A stretch of 55,373 nucleotides of DNA from an uncultured Eubacteriales bacterium. GTDB lineage: Bacteria; Bacillota; Clostridia; Oscillospirales; Oscillospiraceae. Positions 39,986 through 48,997 of this stretch are shown here, in pieces. Both the position numbers and the translations under genes were made by a program. The notes beneath the pieces were generated by a model that was not told the origin of the DNA, did no database searches, and saw only the letters and a program-made list of their open reading frames with translations. The stretch is from the NCBI GenBank assembly GCA_900540635.1, contig UQGU01000010.1:1-55373 (forward strand), read 5' to 3'. Numbering within the stretch: position 1 is the stretch's first letter; each line of letters opens with the position of its first letter.

Positions 39986-41425
39986 TCAGCGGAGCCGATA
40001 GGGGGCGTAATTGGGATTTTCCTTGATATAGTCGTCGCAGCTGTGGGCAGGGCTTCCGTCTCCCCAGGTCCCTGCCAGGCCGATCTGGCCGGAGCCGAAC
40101 ACGGCCTCCTTGGCCCCGTCGATCTCCGGATTCACATATTGGGCGAACCACTTTTCCAGCCGCAGCTTCATCTCGCCGCCCAGGGCCTGCCATGCCTCTT
40201 CCTTCATCAGGTTCCGGGTCTCGCCGGGGTCCTCCTGCAGGTCGTACAGCTCGTTGGGTCCGTAGGGATAGCGGGTGATATACTTGTAGCGGCGGCCCCG
40301 GATCATCCGGTTGGGTCCGTACTCATCCAGCACCACCACCTCCTCATGCTGCCGGAAGGGCTCCCCCCGCAGCGCCGGGGCAAAGGACACGCCGGGGCGG
40401 CGCAGGCCGTCCGTGGCGGGCACCCCCGTGTATTCCAGCAGCGTGGGCATGAAGTCGTAGGCGGAGATCAGCGCGTCGCACACCGTGCCCGCCGGGATCT
40501 TCCCCGGCTGCCGGGCGATGAAGGGGACCTTCACGCTTTCCTCAAACATGTTGATGGGGAAGGTGGCATTGCCCTTTCCCCAGAAGCCGTGGTGGCCGCA
40601 GCTGAAGCCGTTGTCCGCCGTGAAGACCACCAGGGTATCCTCGGTCATATGCAGCGCATCCAGCTTGTCCAGGATCCTGCCGATGGCGGCATCCATGGCC
40701 GTCACGGCGGCGAAATAGCCGATCAGATTGCTGCGCTCATCCTTGGCCACCTCATCCGTCAGATAGATGCTGTCCGGATTTCGGGGCAGATGGGGCACGG
40801 ATGCAAAGGGGCAGTCCTGATAGAGGTCCGTATATTCCTTGGGATGGTTGTTCAGCCATGGGGCATGGGGCGCGGTATAGCCCACGTACAGCAGGAAGGG
40901 CTCCTCCTTCCCGGCCCGGCTGTCCAGGTATTCCAGGGCATCGTCCGTAATGGCATCCGTCACATAGCGCTCCTCCCGGTAGAGCTTCCCGTCCTTATAC
41001 ATGGGTGCGCCATAGTAGGGACCGCCGCCGCTCTTGTGGCAGAACCAGTGGGAGAAGCCCTGCTGGGGCTTTTCCGAGGCGCCCATGTGCCATTTGCCGG
41101 ACAGGGCGCAGTCGTATCCGGCCTCGGAAAGAGCCTTGGTATAGGAATACTGGCCCGCCAGATACTCAATGGCGGCCTGCCGGTCGTTGTCGTCCCGCAG
41201 CCAGTCGTGGATGCCGTGCTGGCTGGGGATGCAGCCGGTCAGAAGGCTTGCTCTGGCCGGAGAGCACACGGGCGATGCGCAGAAAAAGTTATCAAAGCGC
41301 ATTCCCTCCGCCGCCAGGCGGTCAATATTCGGTGTAATGATCTCCCGGTTGCCGGTGCAGCCCAGGGACCACCAGCCCTGATCATCCGACAAAAGGAATA
41401 CGACATTTGGGTGTTTCACGCTCAT
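39986..41425 (-). CDS. Cys-type sulfatase, arylsulfatase-like
   Basis: The 479-residue enzyme begins with the metal-binding strand NVVFLLSDDQGWWSLGCTGN (Asp14-Asp15) and has the signature VCSPARASLLTG with Cys54 as the formylglycine precursor. Further conserved parts are SGKWHMG (Lys, His) and FTADNGFSCGHHG (Asp-Asn metal ligands). No signal peptide is present. AGGAGG lies only 2 nt before the ATG, so the GTG two codons later (41419, 8-nt spacing) may be the true start. It is the first gene of the operon with the YesM/YesN pair, the second sulfatase and chrA. Confidence 0.94.
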   Translation of the reverse strand: MSVKHPNVVFLLSDDQGWWSLGCTGNREIITPNIDRLAAEGMRFDNFFCASPVCSPARASLLTGCIPSQHGIHDWLRDDNDRQAAIEYLAGQYSYTKALSEAGYDCALSGKWHMGASEKPQQGFSHWFCHKSGGGPYYGAPMYKDGKLYREERYVTDAITDDALEYLDSRAGKEEPFLLYVGYTAPHAPWLNNHPKEYTDLYQDCPFASVPHLPRNPDSIYLTDEVAKDERSNLIGYFAAVTAMDAAIGRILDKLDALHMTEDTLVVFTADNGFSCGHHGFWGKGNATFPINMFEESVKVPFIARQPGKIPAGTVCDALISAYDFMPTLLEYTGVPATDGLRRPGVSFAPALRGEPFRQHEEVVVLDEYGPNRMIRGRRYKYITRYPYGPNELYDLQEDPGETRNLMKEEAWQALGGEMKLRLEKWFAQYVNPEIDGAKEAVFGSGQIGLAGTWGDGSPAHSCDDYIKENPNYAPYRLR

Positions 41426-41473
41426 TCCCTCCTATTGAAAAACTCACAATATCACATTTTTTTCGAAAAGTAA

Positions 41474-41510
41474 AGCCGCAGCAAGCCGCGTTCAACGGCC
41501 TGCTGCGGCT
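41474..41510 (-). terminator. Terminator of the ABC transporter operon
   Basis: AGCCGCAGCA and TGCTGCGGCT form the base of a hairpin with inner pairing; TTTACTTTTC follows on the minus strand. It separates the transporter operon from the sulfatase operon. Confidence 0.8.
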
Positions 41511-41544
41511 GCGCATTTTTATGACTGGAACGGATGGACCGTTC

Positions 41545-42291
41545 TTACCACCATTTGATCAGATCGGTGACCTTGTTCCGCAGCTCTACAAAGTCAGGGC
41601 TTGCAATATCCCTGGGCCGGGGCAGGTCATTGTCGATGCTGCACTTGATGGAGGTGGGCTTGTTGGTCAGGACCATGATCCGCTGGCCCATATAGACCGC
41701 TTCCTCAATGTTGTGGGTGATGAAGATGACCGTGGTCCCGGTGCGCTGCCACAGAGCGATGAGCTCATCCTCCAGATGATAGCGCAGCTGGATGTCCAGC
41801 TGGCCATAGGGCTCGTCCATCAGCAGCAGATCCGGCTGGGTGGCAAAGGCCCGGGCAATGACCACGCGCTGCAGCATACTGGCGGACAGCTGGTCCGGAT
41901 AGTAATGGCGGTACTTGGTCAGGCCCACGATATCCAGATATTCATCCACCAAAGCCTTGGCCTTAGTCTTCTCCACACCCTTGATATCCAGGCCGAAGCC
42001 GACGTTTTCCTCCACCGTCAGCCAGGGCATTGTGGAATACTCCTGGAAGATGTAGGCAACGTTGTGCTTTTTCAGGTCTACGGGCTCGCCGTCCAGCAAA
42101 ATTTCACCGGCCGTGGGCTTGTAGAGCTTGGTCAGGCTGTTCAGGAAGGTCGTCTTGCCGCAGCCCGTAGGGCCGACGATGCAGAGGAACTCCCCCTTGG
42201 GTACATCAAAGGAGATATTGTCCAGCACCAACAAGTCTCCAAATTTTTTCGTCAGGTTCTTCACCTGGACCTTGGGCATTTCCTGTGCCAT
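41545..42291 (-). CDS. ABC ATPase, nitrate/sulfonate/taurine type, degenerate signature
   Basis: The 248-residue ATPase has Walker A GPTGCGKTT (about 40-48), Q-loop YIFQEYSTMPWLTVEENV, Walker B LLLMDEPYGQLD and switch His in FITHNIEEA. The signature is LSASMLQR instead of LSGGMRQR. It follows another ATPase gene by 15 bp, so the transporter has two different ATPases. The degenerate signature suggests one of the two ATP sites is slow or silent. Confidence 0.92.
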   Translation of the reverse strand: MAQEMPKVQVKNLTKKFGDLLVLDNISFDVPKGEFLCIVGPTGCGKTTFLNSLTKLYKPTAGEILLDGEPVDLKKHNVAYIFQEYSTMPWLTVEENVGFGLDIKGVEKTKAKALVDEYLDIVGLTKYRHYYPDQLSASMLQRVVIARAFATQPDLLLMDEPYGQLDIQLRYHLEDELIALWQRTGTTVIFITHNIEEAVYMGQRIMVLTNKPTSIKCSIDNDLPRPRDIASPDFVELRNKVTDLIKWW

Positions 42292-42306
42292 AGCAATTCT
42301 CCTTTC

Positions 42307-43095
42307 TTACAGGCTGGGATCCATGTTGTCCGTGATCTCCTTGCGCAGGCGCAGGAATTCGGGATCGACATAGTCTCTGGGATGGGGCATGGTAATGGTG
42401 TATTCCTGCTTAATGCGGGTGGGGCAGTTGGTCAGCAGGATGATGCGGTCCGCCAGGAACAGGGCCTCTTCGATGTTGTTGGTGACGAAGACCACGGTTC
42501 GCTTCTCCTTCTGCCAGATGCGCTGGAGCTCCTCCTCCATCATGTAGCGGGTCTGGGCATCCAGATGGCCGAAGGGCTCGTCCATCAGCATGATGTCGGG
42601 CTGGTTGGCATAGGCCCGGGCAATGCCCACACGCTGCCGCATACCGCCGGACAGCTGGCTGGGGTAGCTCTTTTCGAATCCGGTCAGGCCCACCAGCTCC
42701 AGATATCTGTGAATGCGCTCCTGCTGCTCCTTCTTGGGCAGATGGCGCACACTGGGGCCAAAGCCCACATTCTCCTCCACCGTCAGCCAGGGGAACAGGC
42801 TGGTCTTCTGGTACACAACGCCCCGCTCGGGAGAGGGACCCGTGACCTGCTTGCCCCGGGTGAACACGGCGCCCTCCGTGGGCTTGTCCAGGCCTGCCAG
42901 AATATTCAGCAGGGTGGTCTTGCCACACTGGCCTGCACCGAAGAGGACCAGGAATTCATTCTCCCGCACCTCGAAATTGACGTCCTTCAGCACGACGTTG
43001 GATTCGCCGTTTTTTTCATAGCTTTCAAAGGTACGGCCAACCCCGCGGCATTCCAGCACGGGGGCACTCTTTACATTCCCTTCTGCTCGTTCCAT
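42307..43095 (-). CDS. ABC ATPase, nitrate/sulfonate/taurine type
   Basis: The 262-residue ATPase has Walker A GAGQCGKTT, Q-loop VVYQKTSLFPWLTVEENVG, a canonical signature LSGGMRQRVGIA and Walker B IMLMDEPFGHLD. The switch residue is Asn in FVTNNIEEA, where most members have His (FITHNIEEA in the partner). The two ATPases thus each keep one intact feature the other lacks. ATG at 43095 has AAGGAG 9 nt upstream; the gene overlaps the permease end by 25 bp. Confidence 0.92.
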   Translation of the reverse strand: MERAEGNVKSAPVLECRGVGRTFESYEKNGESNVVLKDVNFEVRENEFLVLFGAGQCGKTTLLNILAGLDKPTEGAVFTRGKQVTGPSPERGVVYQKTSLFPWLTVEENVGFGPSVRHLPKKEQQERIHRYLELVGLTGFEKSYPSQLSGGMRQRVGIARAYANQPDIMLMDEPFGHLDAQTRYMMEEELQRIWQKEKRTVVFVTNNIEEALFLADRIILLTNCPTRIKQEYTITMPHPRDYVDPEFLRLRKEITDNMDPSL

Positions 43096-43874
43096 GCACA
43101 CAGTCTCCTTTCCAGTGCGGATGTCAGGGTTGCCAGCAGGAAGCCAACGATGCCGATGGCCACCATGCCGACCATGATCTGCAGGGTATTGCCGGTGTTC
43201 ATGCCCCGGACGATCATCCAGCCCACGCCCTCATCGGAGCGGACCATCTCTGCGCCCACCACGGCGCTCCAGCCGGCGGTAACGGCGATCTGCAGGCCTG
43301 CGAAGATATAGGGCACGGAGCTAGGCAGCACGATCCGGAAGAACACCTGGCGCTCACTGGCGCCCAGCATCCGGGCGGCACCCATAAGCTCGGGGTCAAC
43401 GTTTTTTGCGCCGTCATAGGTATTGACGGTGATGAAGGTGAAGCAGCCCAGGAAGATGATGAAGAATTTGCTCTTGTCGCCCAGGCCGAACCACAGGATG
43501 GACAGAGGGATCCAGGCCAGAGGCGGGATGGGGCGGATAAACTCAAAGATCGGCTTCAGCATGGCCTCCAGCAGCTTGGAGTAGCCCATGCCGATGCCCA
43601 GGGCGATGCCGGCAACCGTTGCCAGCAGAAAGGCCACAGCCACGCGATAGAGGCTGATGCCGATGTGGGCCAGCATGGTGTATTTGCCCACGGGCTCCAC
43701 AAAGCTCTTAAAGAACGCACCCAGCACCGTGCTTGCGGCGGGCAGGAACATGGAGGCCTTGGTAAAACGGGCCACAAGCTCCCAGATCACCAGCAGCGTC
43801 AGCAGAGAAATGATCGTGTAAATGATCACCAGCTGCTTCTGAGAAAAGCGGCTGTCCTTGGTATTGTCGATCAC
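43071..43874 (-). CDS. ABC permease, SsuC/TauC type
   Basis: The 267-residue protein has six predicted helices and the binding-protein-dependent transport motif around ELMGAARMLGASERQVFFRI (EAA loop), with PPLAWIPLSILWFGLGDKSK before it. It forms the membrane part with the next permease, which overlaps its start by 4 bp. Confidence 0.94.
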   Translation of the reverse strand: MIDNTKDSRFSQKQLVIIYTIISLLTLLVIWELVARFTKASMFLPAASTVLGAFFKSFVEPVGKYTMLAHIGISLYRVAVAFLLATVAGIALGIGMGYSKLLEAMLKPIFEFIRPIPPLAWIPLSILWFGLGDKSKFFIIFLGCFTFITVNTYDGAKNVDPELMGAARMLGASERQVFFRIVLPSSVPYIFAGLQIAVTAGWSAVVGAEMVRSDEGVGWMIVRGMNTGNTLQIMVGMVAIGIVGFLLATLTSALERRLCAWNEQKGM

Positions 43875-44671
43875 CGTTTTTTACCTCCTTTGACAAAACG
43901 CTTTTGCAGGGCCTCCAGAATGTAGTTCAGGGCCAGGCCGATAAAGCCAATGGTCAGCATACCCACGATGATCACATCGGGGCGGCCCAGCATACGGGCC
44001 ATCTGGATCATATAGCCCAGGCCTCTGGTTGCGGCCAGCAGCTCAGCGGCCACCAGGGCGACCCAGGAGGAGCCCAGAGCCAGACGCAGGCCCGTGAAGA
44101 TCATGGGCATGGCGGTGGGGATGGCCACCTTAAACAGCAGCTGACGGTTGGAAGCGCCGAAGGTCTTGCCCACCCACAGGTGGACCTGGCTGGTCCGCTT
44201 GATGCCGGCATAGCTGTTCACCGTAGCGCTGATGAAGGCTGCGAAGAAGATGATGCCAACCTTGGAGGCATAGCCAATGCCCAGCCACAGGATCATCAGA
44301 GGGATCCAGGCCAGGGCGGGGACGGGGCGGATGATATCAAACAGGGGCTTGGTAAACAGCTCGAACCGGCGGCTCCAGGCCATGCCGATGCCCAGAGGGA
44401 CGCCGATGAGCACGCCCACGGCATAGCCGCCCAGGGCGATCTTCAGGCTGGCCCAGATGTTCTGGAACAGCGTCGCGCCGTCGGGATTCGTGCCACCCTT
44501 CAGCTTGTAAACAAAGGTGCTGAAAATTTTGGCCGGACTGGGAAGCATCATTGGGCTGATCAAATGCAGCACATCGGTACAAAGCTCCCAGACCAGCAGA
44601 ACAAACAGGAACGAACCAATGGAGATCAGGTGGTATTTCTGTTTCTTCAAAAACTGCTTCACAGGTTTCAC
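43871..44671 (-). CDS. ABC permease, SsuC/TauC type
   Basis: The 266-residue permease has six predicted helices with VPALAWIPLMILWLGIGYAS and an EAA-like loop (VHLWVGKTFGASNRQLLFKV). It pairs with the permease at 43071-43874. It follows the binding-protein gene after 112 bp containing a hairpin. Confidence 0.94.
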   Translation of the reverse strand: MKPVKQFLKKQKYHLISIGSFLFVLLVWELCTDVLHLISPMMLPSPAKIFSTFVYKLKGGTNPDGATLFQNIWASLKIALGGYAVGVLIGVPLGIGMAWSRRFELFTKPLFDIIRPVPALAWIPLMILWLGIGYASKVGIIFFAAFISATVNSYAGIKRTSQVHLWVGKTFGASNRQLLFKVAIPTAMPMIFTGLRLALGSSWVALVAAELLAATRGLGYMIQMARMLGRPDVIIVGMLTIGFIGLALNYILEALQKRFVKGGKKR

Positions 44672-44711
44672 CGTGCCTTTCTAGTTATTGCGAAGGTCTG
44701 TTTTTTGAAAT

Positions 44712-44737
44712 TGGGGGAATACCCGTGTATTCCCCCA
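44712..44737 (-). terminator. Intercistronic hairpin after the binding-protein gene
   Basis: TGGGGGAATAC pairs with TGTATTCCCCCA around a 3-4 nt loop. Such hairpins after a binding-protein gene stabilise its mRNA or terminate partly, giving more binding protein than permease. Confidence 0.65.
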
Positions 44738-44783
44738 GTTTCTGTGTGTATATTTGGGCCAATGCCCGGAGGAGAAATGCTGC

Positions 44784-45836
44784 TTACTTATAGCCCTTTA
44801 CGAAGGTATCCACAACGTTGGTCTCGAACTTGTCGATGACGTTGGGCTCCAGCTGGCCCTGGCCAACATAGAACTCGCCCAGCTCCTTGGCAAAGTTGCC
44901 GATCTGGCGATCCTTCCAATCGGTGCGGGTGATGAACTGCACGCGCTCCAGGTCGGCAACGCAGTTCTCCCGGCTGGTCTCGGAGCCGTTTTCCTTCAGG
45001 AACTGTACGAACAGGTCAGCGGCCATCTCCTGGTCGTTCTGCAGGGCCTCGCAGGCCTCGGTCAGAGCGTCCATATAGGCCTGCACCAGTTCGGGCTTGC
45101 CTTCCACAGCCTTGCGGTTGGCAACGACCATGTCCACGTACTTGATGCCCATGTCCGCCAGATTGCCGACCTGGACCATGCCGTCGTTGATGGCGTCGAA
45201 GAAGGTGGGAACGTTCAGGGAAGCGGCGTCACACTGGCCGGCCTGCAGAGCCTGATAGGCCTGCACGCTGTCCATGTTCACGATGTTCACATCGGTGGGC
45301 TCCATGCCCAGCTTCTCCAGCCACTTCAGAACGGTCATATGCTGTGCGGTGCCCACGGGGGTCAGAACGGTGATGCCCTTCACGGTCTCGGGGCTGCCCT
45401 TCACGGTGGGGTAAGAGGGATTGTAGCCCTCGTCGGTGGCAATGGGGCTGTCGGGCTTTACGAACACGCCCAGGCCGTCCACGCTCTCCAGGACCTCGCC
45501 GATGATCATCTCGTCATAGTTGGCAACGCCGGTGACGGCTGCGGCGCCCATAGCGCCCACGTCCCACAGATCGGCGGCCAGAGCCTCGTTCATGGGTGCG
45601 CCGGTGGCAAACATGGTCACATCCATCTTGAAGCCGTACTTCTCACCCAGGTTGTTCTGCTGGATGTAGTAGGTGGGCAGGCTGGTGATGAAGGGCATTG
45701 CCGCCACGCGCAGGGTGGGCAGCTCGGCAGAATCGGACTTGCTGTCGGTCTTCGCGGAAGAACCGGAGCTTCCGCCGCAGGCCGCCAAAGACAGGGCCAT
45801 AACCAGGGCCAGGATCAGTGCCAGATACTTTTTCAT
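44784..45836 (-). CDS. ABC substrate-binding lipoprotein (SsuA/NMT1-like)
   Basis: The 350-residue protein has a lipoprotein signal peptide with lipobox LAAC (Cys20) and then a Ser/Gly/Lys linker. The periplasmic-binding-protein type 2 fold starts at LRVAAMPFITSLPTYYIQQN and includes APMNEALAADLWDVGAMGA and LTPVGTAQHMTVLKWLEKLG. The family binds sulfonates, taurine, nitrate or pyrimidine precursors. The sulfatase operon nearby suggests a sulfated organic ligand here. ATG at 45836 follows AGGAGG; a longer reading lacks a signal peptide. Confidence 0.93.
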   Translation of the reverse strand: MKKYLALILALVMALSLAACGGSSGSSAKTDSKSDSAELPTLRVAAMPFITSLPTYYIQQNNLGEKYGFKMDVTMFATGAPMNEALAADLWDVGAMGAAAVTGVANYDEMIIGEVLESVDGLGVFVKPDSPIATDEGYNPSYPTVKGSPETVKGITVLTPVGTAQHMTVLKWLEKLGMEPTDVNIVNMDSVQAYQALQAGQCDAASLNVPTFFDAINDGMVQVGNLADMGIKYVDMVVANRKAVEGKPELVQAYMDALTEACEALQNDQEMAADLFVQFLKENGSETSRENCVADLERVQFITRTDWKDRQIGNFAKELGEFYVGQGQLEPNVIDKFETNVVDTFVKGYK

Positions 45837-45895
45837 CTTTTTTCCTCCTAAAAACGATTGTTGATGCGGTCTTCCGTATCGGATGGACATATTTT

Positions 45896-45925
45896 ATCAT
45901 AGGAACCGCCACAGAAATTTTACAA
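45896..45925 (-). promoter_or_regulatory. Candidate promoter of the ABC operon
   Basis: Minus-strand TTGTAA (45920-45925) and TATGAT (45896-45901) have 18-bp spacing about 55 bp before the ATG. The rest of the gene-free stretch 45837-46184 is AT-rich DNA and, near 46090-46130, a GC-rich dyad that may end the maturase transcript. Confidence 0.5.
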
Positions 45926-46184
45926 TTTTTAAGGTTTTTTTACTTGTCCGCCCATCGGGTTTCACATTTTTGTCTTTTCTGCCAATTTTTTATTCTTCCG
46001 CCCTTTGGAAATGTGCAAGCTGTTTAAAACAGGCGGCCGTTTTTTTACGTTTTCACCAATAAACGTATCCAAAAATTGTTGCTGCACGGCTTTCCTCCGG
46101 CAGCCGGAAATGCAAAAACGCCGCGGCAGGCCGGAGGCACCGGCACGCCGTGACGTTTCGTTCCGCACAGACCCTCCAAGGCCA

Positions 46185-47297
46185 TCAGCGCGCCATCATC
46201 CGGTAGAGCCCCTCCAGCCTTGGATAGGCATATTCAAAAAAGCCCTGATAGGCAGGGCAGAAATAGTTCAGGCCAATGCCCTTTTCAAAATAGTCTCTGT
46301 CCCTGCGGCAGCCCCCCCGGCACAGCGGGAACCACCGGCATACCCGGCACTTTTCTTCCACCGGGAGGCTCTGCTCCAGAAAGCCCAGCTCCTTTCGCCG
46401 GGCATCCACCGCCTCCAGGGTATCCTCTGTCAGATTGCCGATGCAGTAACCGTCCAGCATATAAAAATCGCAGGGATAGACGCTGCCGTCGGCCTCAATG
46501 ACATACTGCATGGTGCAGTGCCCCAGCATTCCGCAGGCCTCCGGCAGCTGGCCGTTCAGCATACACAGCAGGTTGTCAAAATACCGGTGGTACTGCTTCC
46601 GCCCCGCCATTGCCTCCTGATACCACAGGTCGAAGGCTGTTTTGAGATAGGTTTCGAACAGCTCCGGCGTCAATGACCAGGCGCTGCCGCCCCGCTCTTC
46701 TCCCAGGGGGTCCAGGCAGGGGATAAACTGCTGGTAGTGATACCCCTTCTTCCGGAAGAACCCATGGATCGACCGGTAGGCGCGGACGGTATTTTGGGTA
46801 ACCACTGTCAGGATGTTGTAGTCCACGCCGAATTGCTCCAGGGTCCCAATGGCATGGGTCACCCGGCCAAAGGTCCCCCGCCCTGCCGCATCCACCCGGT
46901 TCCGGTCGTGGACCTCCTTGGTCCCGTCCAGAGATACCCCCACCAGGAAGTGATTTTCCGCAAAAAAGGCTGCCCACTGTGCATCGATCAGCAGCCCATT
47001 GGTTTGCAGGGCAAAATGCAGCCGGGCCTGATTTTTGTTTTTCCTTTTCGCTTCCGCCACCGCGTACCGGAAGAAATCCAGCCCGGCCAGGGTGGGTTCC
47101 CCGCCCTGGAATGCTATGGTGCACTCCTGGGTCACCGCAGCCAAAGCATGCTCCAGCACTGCGGACAGGGTGTCCCGGGACATCAGACCATAGCTGGCAG
47201 TCTCCCGCTTGCTGGTCTCATCGGCATAAAAGCAATAATGGCAGCGCATATTGCACAGGCCGCTGGCCGGCTTGATCATCAAATGAAGTGAACGCAT
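46185..47297 (-). CDS. Anaerobic sulfatase-maturating enzyme (radical SAM)
   Basis: The 370-residue enzyme turns the active-site Cys of sulfatases into formylglycine without oxygen. The radical-SAM cluster motif C-x3-C-x2-C is at Cys15, 19 and 22 (SGLCNMRCHYCFY), followed by FQGGEPTLAG and GVSLDGTKEVHDRNR. The C-terminal SPASM domain has the Cys set for two more Fe-S clusters (CTMQYVIEADGSVYPCDFYM and KCRVCRWFPLCRGGCRRD). Length is that of AnSME. ATG at 47297 has GGGAGG 7 nt upstream. It lies between pyrG and the ABC operon and serves the two sulfatases encoded at 35-41 kb. Confidence 0.95.
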   Translation of the reverse strand: MRSLHLMIKPASGLCNMRCHYCFYADETSKRETASYGLMSRDTLSAVLEHALAAVTQECTIAFQGGEPTLAGLDFFRYAVAEAKRKNKNQARLHFALQTNGLLIDAQWAAFFAENHFLVGVSLDGTKEVHDRNRVDAAGRGTFGRVTHAIGTLEQFGVDYNILTVVTQNTVRAYRSIHGFFRKKGYHYQQFIPCLDPLGEERGGSAWSLTPELFETYLKTAFDLWYQEAMAGRKQYHRYFDNLLCMLNGQLPEACGMLGHCTMQYVIEADGSVYPCDFYMLDGYCIGNLTEDTLEAVDARRKELGFLEQSLPVEEKCRVCRWFPLCRGGCRRDRDYFEKGIGLNYFCPAYQGFFEYAYPRLEGLYRMMAR

Positions 47298-47342
47298 AAG
47301 CTGTCCTCCCGCCCTTTTGGTTCCCCTCATTTTATCAAAACT

Positions 47343-47364
47343 CCCCCGGTTTTGCAACCGGGGG
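47343..47364 (-). terminator. Terminator after pyrG
   Basis: CCCCCGGTT and AACCGGGGG form a 9-bp perfect stem with a 4-nt loop; AGTTTTGATAAAA follows on the minus strand. Confidence 0.8.
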
Positions 47365-47371
47365 AATTGGC

Positions 47372-48985
47372 TCAGCTGTTCTCCGACAGCTCCAGGCTGG
47401 CCTTCACAAAGGACAGGAACAGAGGATGGGGCTTGTTGGGGCGGCTCTTGAACTCGGGGTGGAACTGGACGCCCACATAGAAGGGGCTGTCCGGCAGCTC
47501 CACGGTCTCCACAATGTAGCCATCGGGAGAGGTGCCGCTGACGGTGAGGCCCGCATCGGAAAGGGCCTGGCGGAAATCGTTGTTGAATTCGTAGCGGTGG
47601 CGATGGCGCTCGTAAATATGGTTCACGCCATAAGCCTCAAACATCTTCGTGCCGGGGACGATCTGGCAGGGGTAGGCACCCAGCCGCAGGGTACCGCCCT
47701 TGGCAACACTGTCGCTCTGGTCCGGCAGGAAATCGATGACCTTGTGGGTGCTCTCCGGGTCGAATTCGCCGGAGTTGGCATCCGCCATCCCCGCCACACT
47801 CCGGGCAAAGGCGATGACGGAGATCTGCATACCCAGGCAAATGCCGAAATAGGGCACGCGGTTTTCCCGGCAGTAGTCCGCCGTGGCGATCATGCCGTCA
47901 ATGCCCCGGCTGCCAAAGCCGCCGGGCACGATGATGCCTGCGCAGCCGCGGAGGACCTCAGCCACATTCTCCCGGGTGATGGTTTCGGAATCGATCCACC
48001 GGATATCCACATTGGCCCCCAGGTCGAAGCCCGCATGGCGCAGGGCCTCGGCCACGGACAGATAGGCATCGTGCAGCTGCACATACTTGCCAACCAGGCC
48101 AACGGTCACGGTCTTGTCCCGGGTGCCGATTTTGTGGAGCATGGTGTTCCACTCTGTCAGATCGATCTTGGGGGCATCGATATTCAGCTCCCGGCACACA
48201 ATGCCGGAGAAATTCTGCTTTTCCAGCATGATAGGGGCCTCGTACAGGCTGGGCAGGGTGATGTTCTCAATAACGCAGTCCGGCTTCACATTGCAGAACA
48301 TGGCGATCTTCCGGAAAATGCTGTCTTCCAGAGGCTCGTCACAGCGCAGAACGATGATATCCGGCTTGACGCCCAGGCCCTGGAGCTCCTTGACGGAGTG
48401 CTGGGTGGGCTTGCTCTTGTGCTCGTCGGAGCCCCGCAGGAAGGGCACCAAAGTCACGTGGATGAACAGGCTGTTGGTAGGGCCGACCTCCAGGGAGATC
48501 TGCCGCACGGCCTCTACAAAGGGCTGGGATTCGATGTCGCCGATGGTGCCGCCGATTTCCGTGATGACCACATCCGCATCGGTCTGCTTGCCCACCCGGT
48601 AGACGAATTCCTTGATCTCATTGGTGATGTGGGGAATCACCTGGACGGTGGAGCCCAGATACTCCCCCTGGCGCTCCTTGTTCAGCACATTCCAATAAAC
48701 CTTGCCGGTGGTCAGGTTGGAATACTTATTGAGGTCTTCGTCAATGAAGCGCTCATAGTGACCCAGGTCCAGGTCCGTCTCCGCGCCGTCCTCGGTGACA
48801 TAGACCTCGCCGTGCTGATAGGGGCTCATGGTGCCCGGGTCTACATTGATATAGGGGTCAAGCTTCTGGGCTGCAACCTTCAGCCCCCGGCTCTTCAGAA
48901 GCCGGCCCAAAGAGGCCGCCGTAATGCCCTTGCCCAGCCCGGAGACCACGCCGCCGGTTACGAAAATATACTTGGTTTCTTTCAT
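47372..48985 (-). CDS. pyrG: CTP synthase
   Basis: The 537-residue enzyme aminates UTP to CTP with glutamine. The synthetase domain (1-265) begins TKYIFVTGGVVSGLGKGITA (P-loop) and has DPYINVDPGTMSPYQHGEVY. The amidotransferase domain has the nucleophile in YFGICLGMQ and the His-Glu pair in VGVQFHPEFKS. It starts 12 bp after the ANTAR gene with AGGAGG upstream, so this glutamine-using enzyme appears co-transcribed with GSI and the ANTAR regulator. Confidence 0.98.
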   Translation of the reverse strand: MKETKYIFVTGGVVSGLGKGITAASLGRLLKSRGLKVAAQKLDPYINVDPGTMSPYQHGEVYVTEDGAETDLDLGHYERFIDEDLNKYSNLTTGKVYWNVLNKERQGEYLGSTVQVIPHITNEIKEFVYRVGKQTDADVVITEIGGTIGDIESQPFVEAVRQISLEVGPTNSLFIHVTLVPFLRGSDEHKSKPTQHSVKELQGLGVKPDIIVLRCDEPLEDSIFRKIAMFCNVKPDCVIENITLPSLYEAPIMLEKQNFSGIVCRELNIDAPKIDLTEWNTMLHKIGTRDKTVTVGLVGKYVQLHDAYLSVAEALRHAGFDLGANVDIRWIDSETITRENVAEVLRGCAGIIVPGGFGSRGIDGMIATADYCRENRVPYFGICLGMQISVIAFARSVAGMADANSGEFDPESTHKVIDFLPDQSDSVAKGGTLRLGAYPCQIVPGTKMFEAYGVNHIYERHRHRYEFNNDFRQALSDAGLTVSGTSPDGYIVETVELPDSPFYVGVQFHPEFKSRPNKPHPLFLSFVKASLELSENS

Positions 48986-48997
48986 ATATAGATCCTC

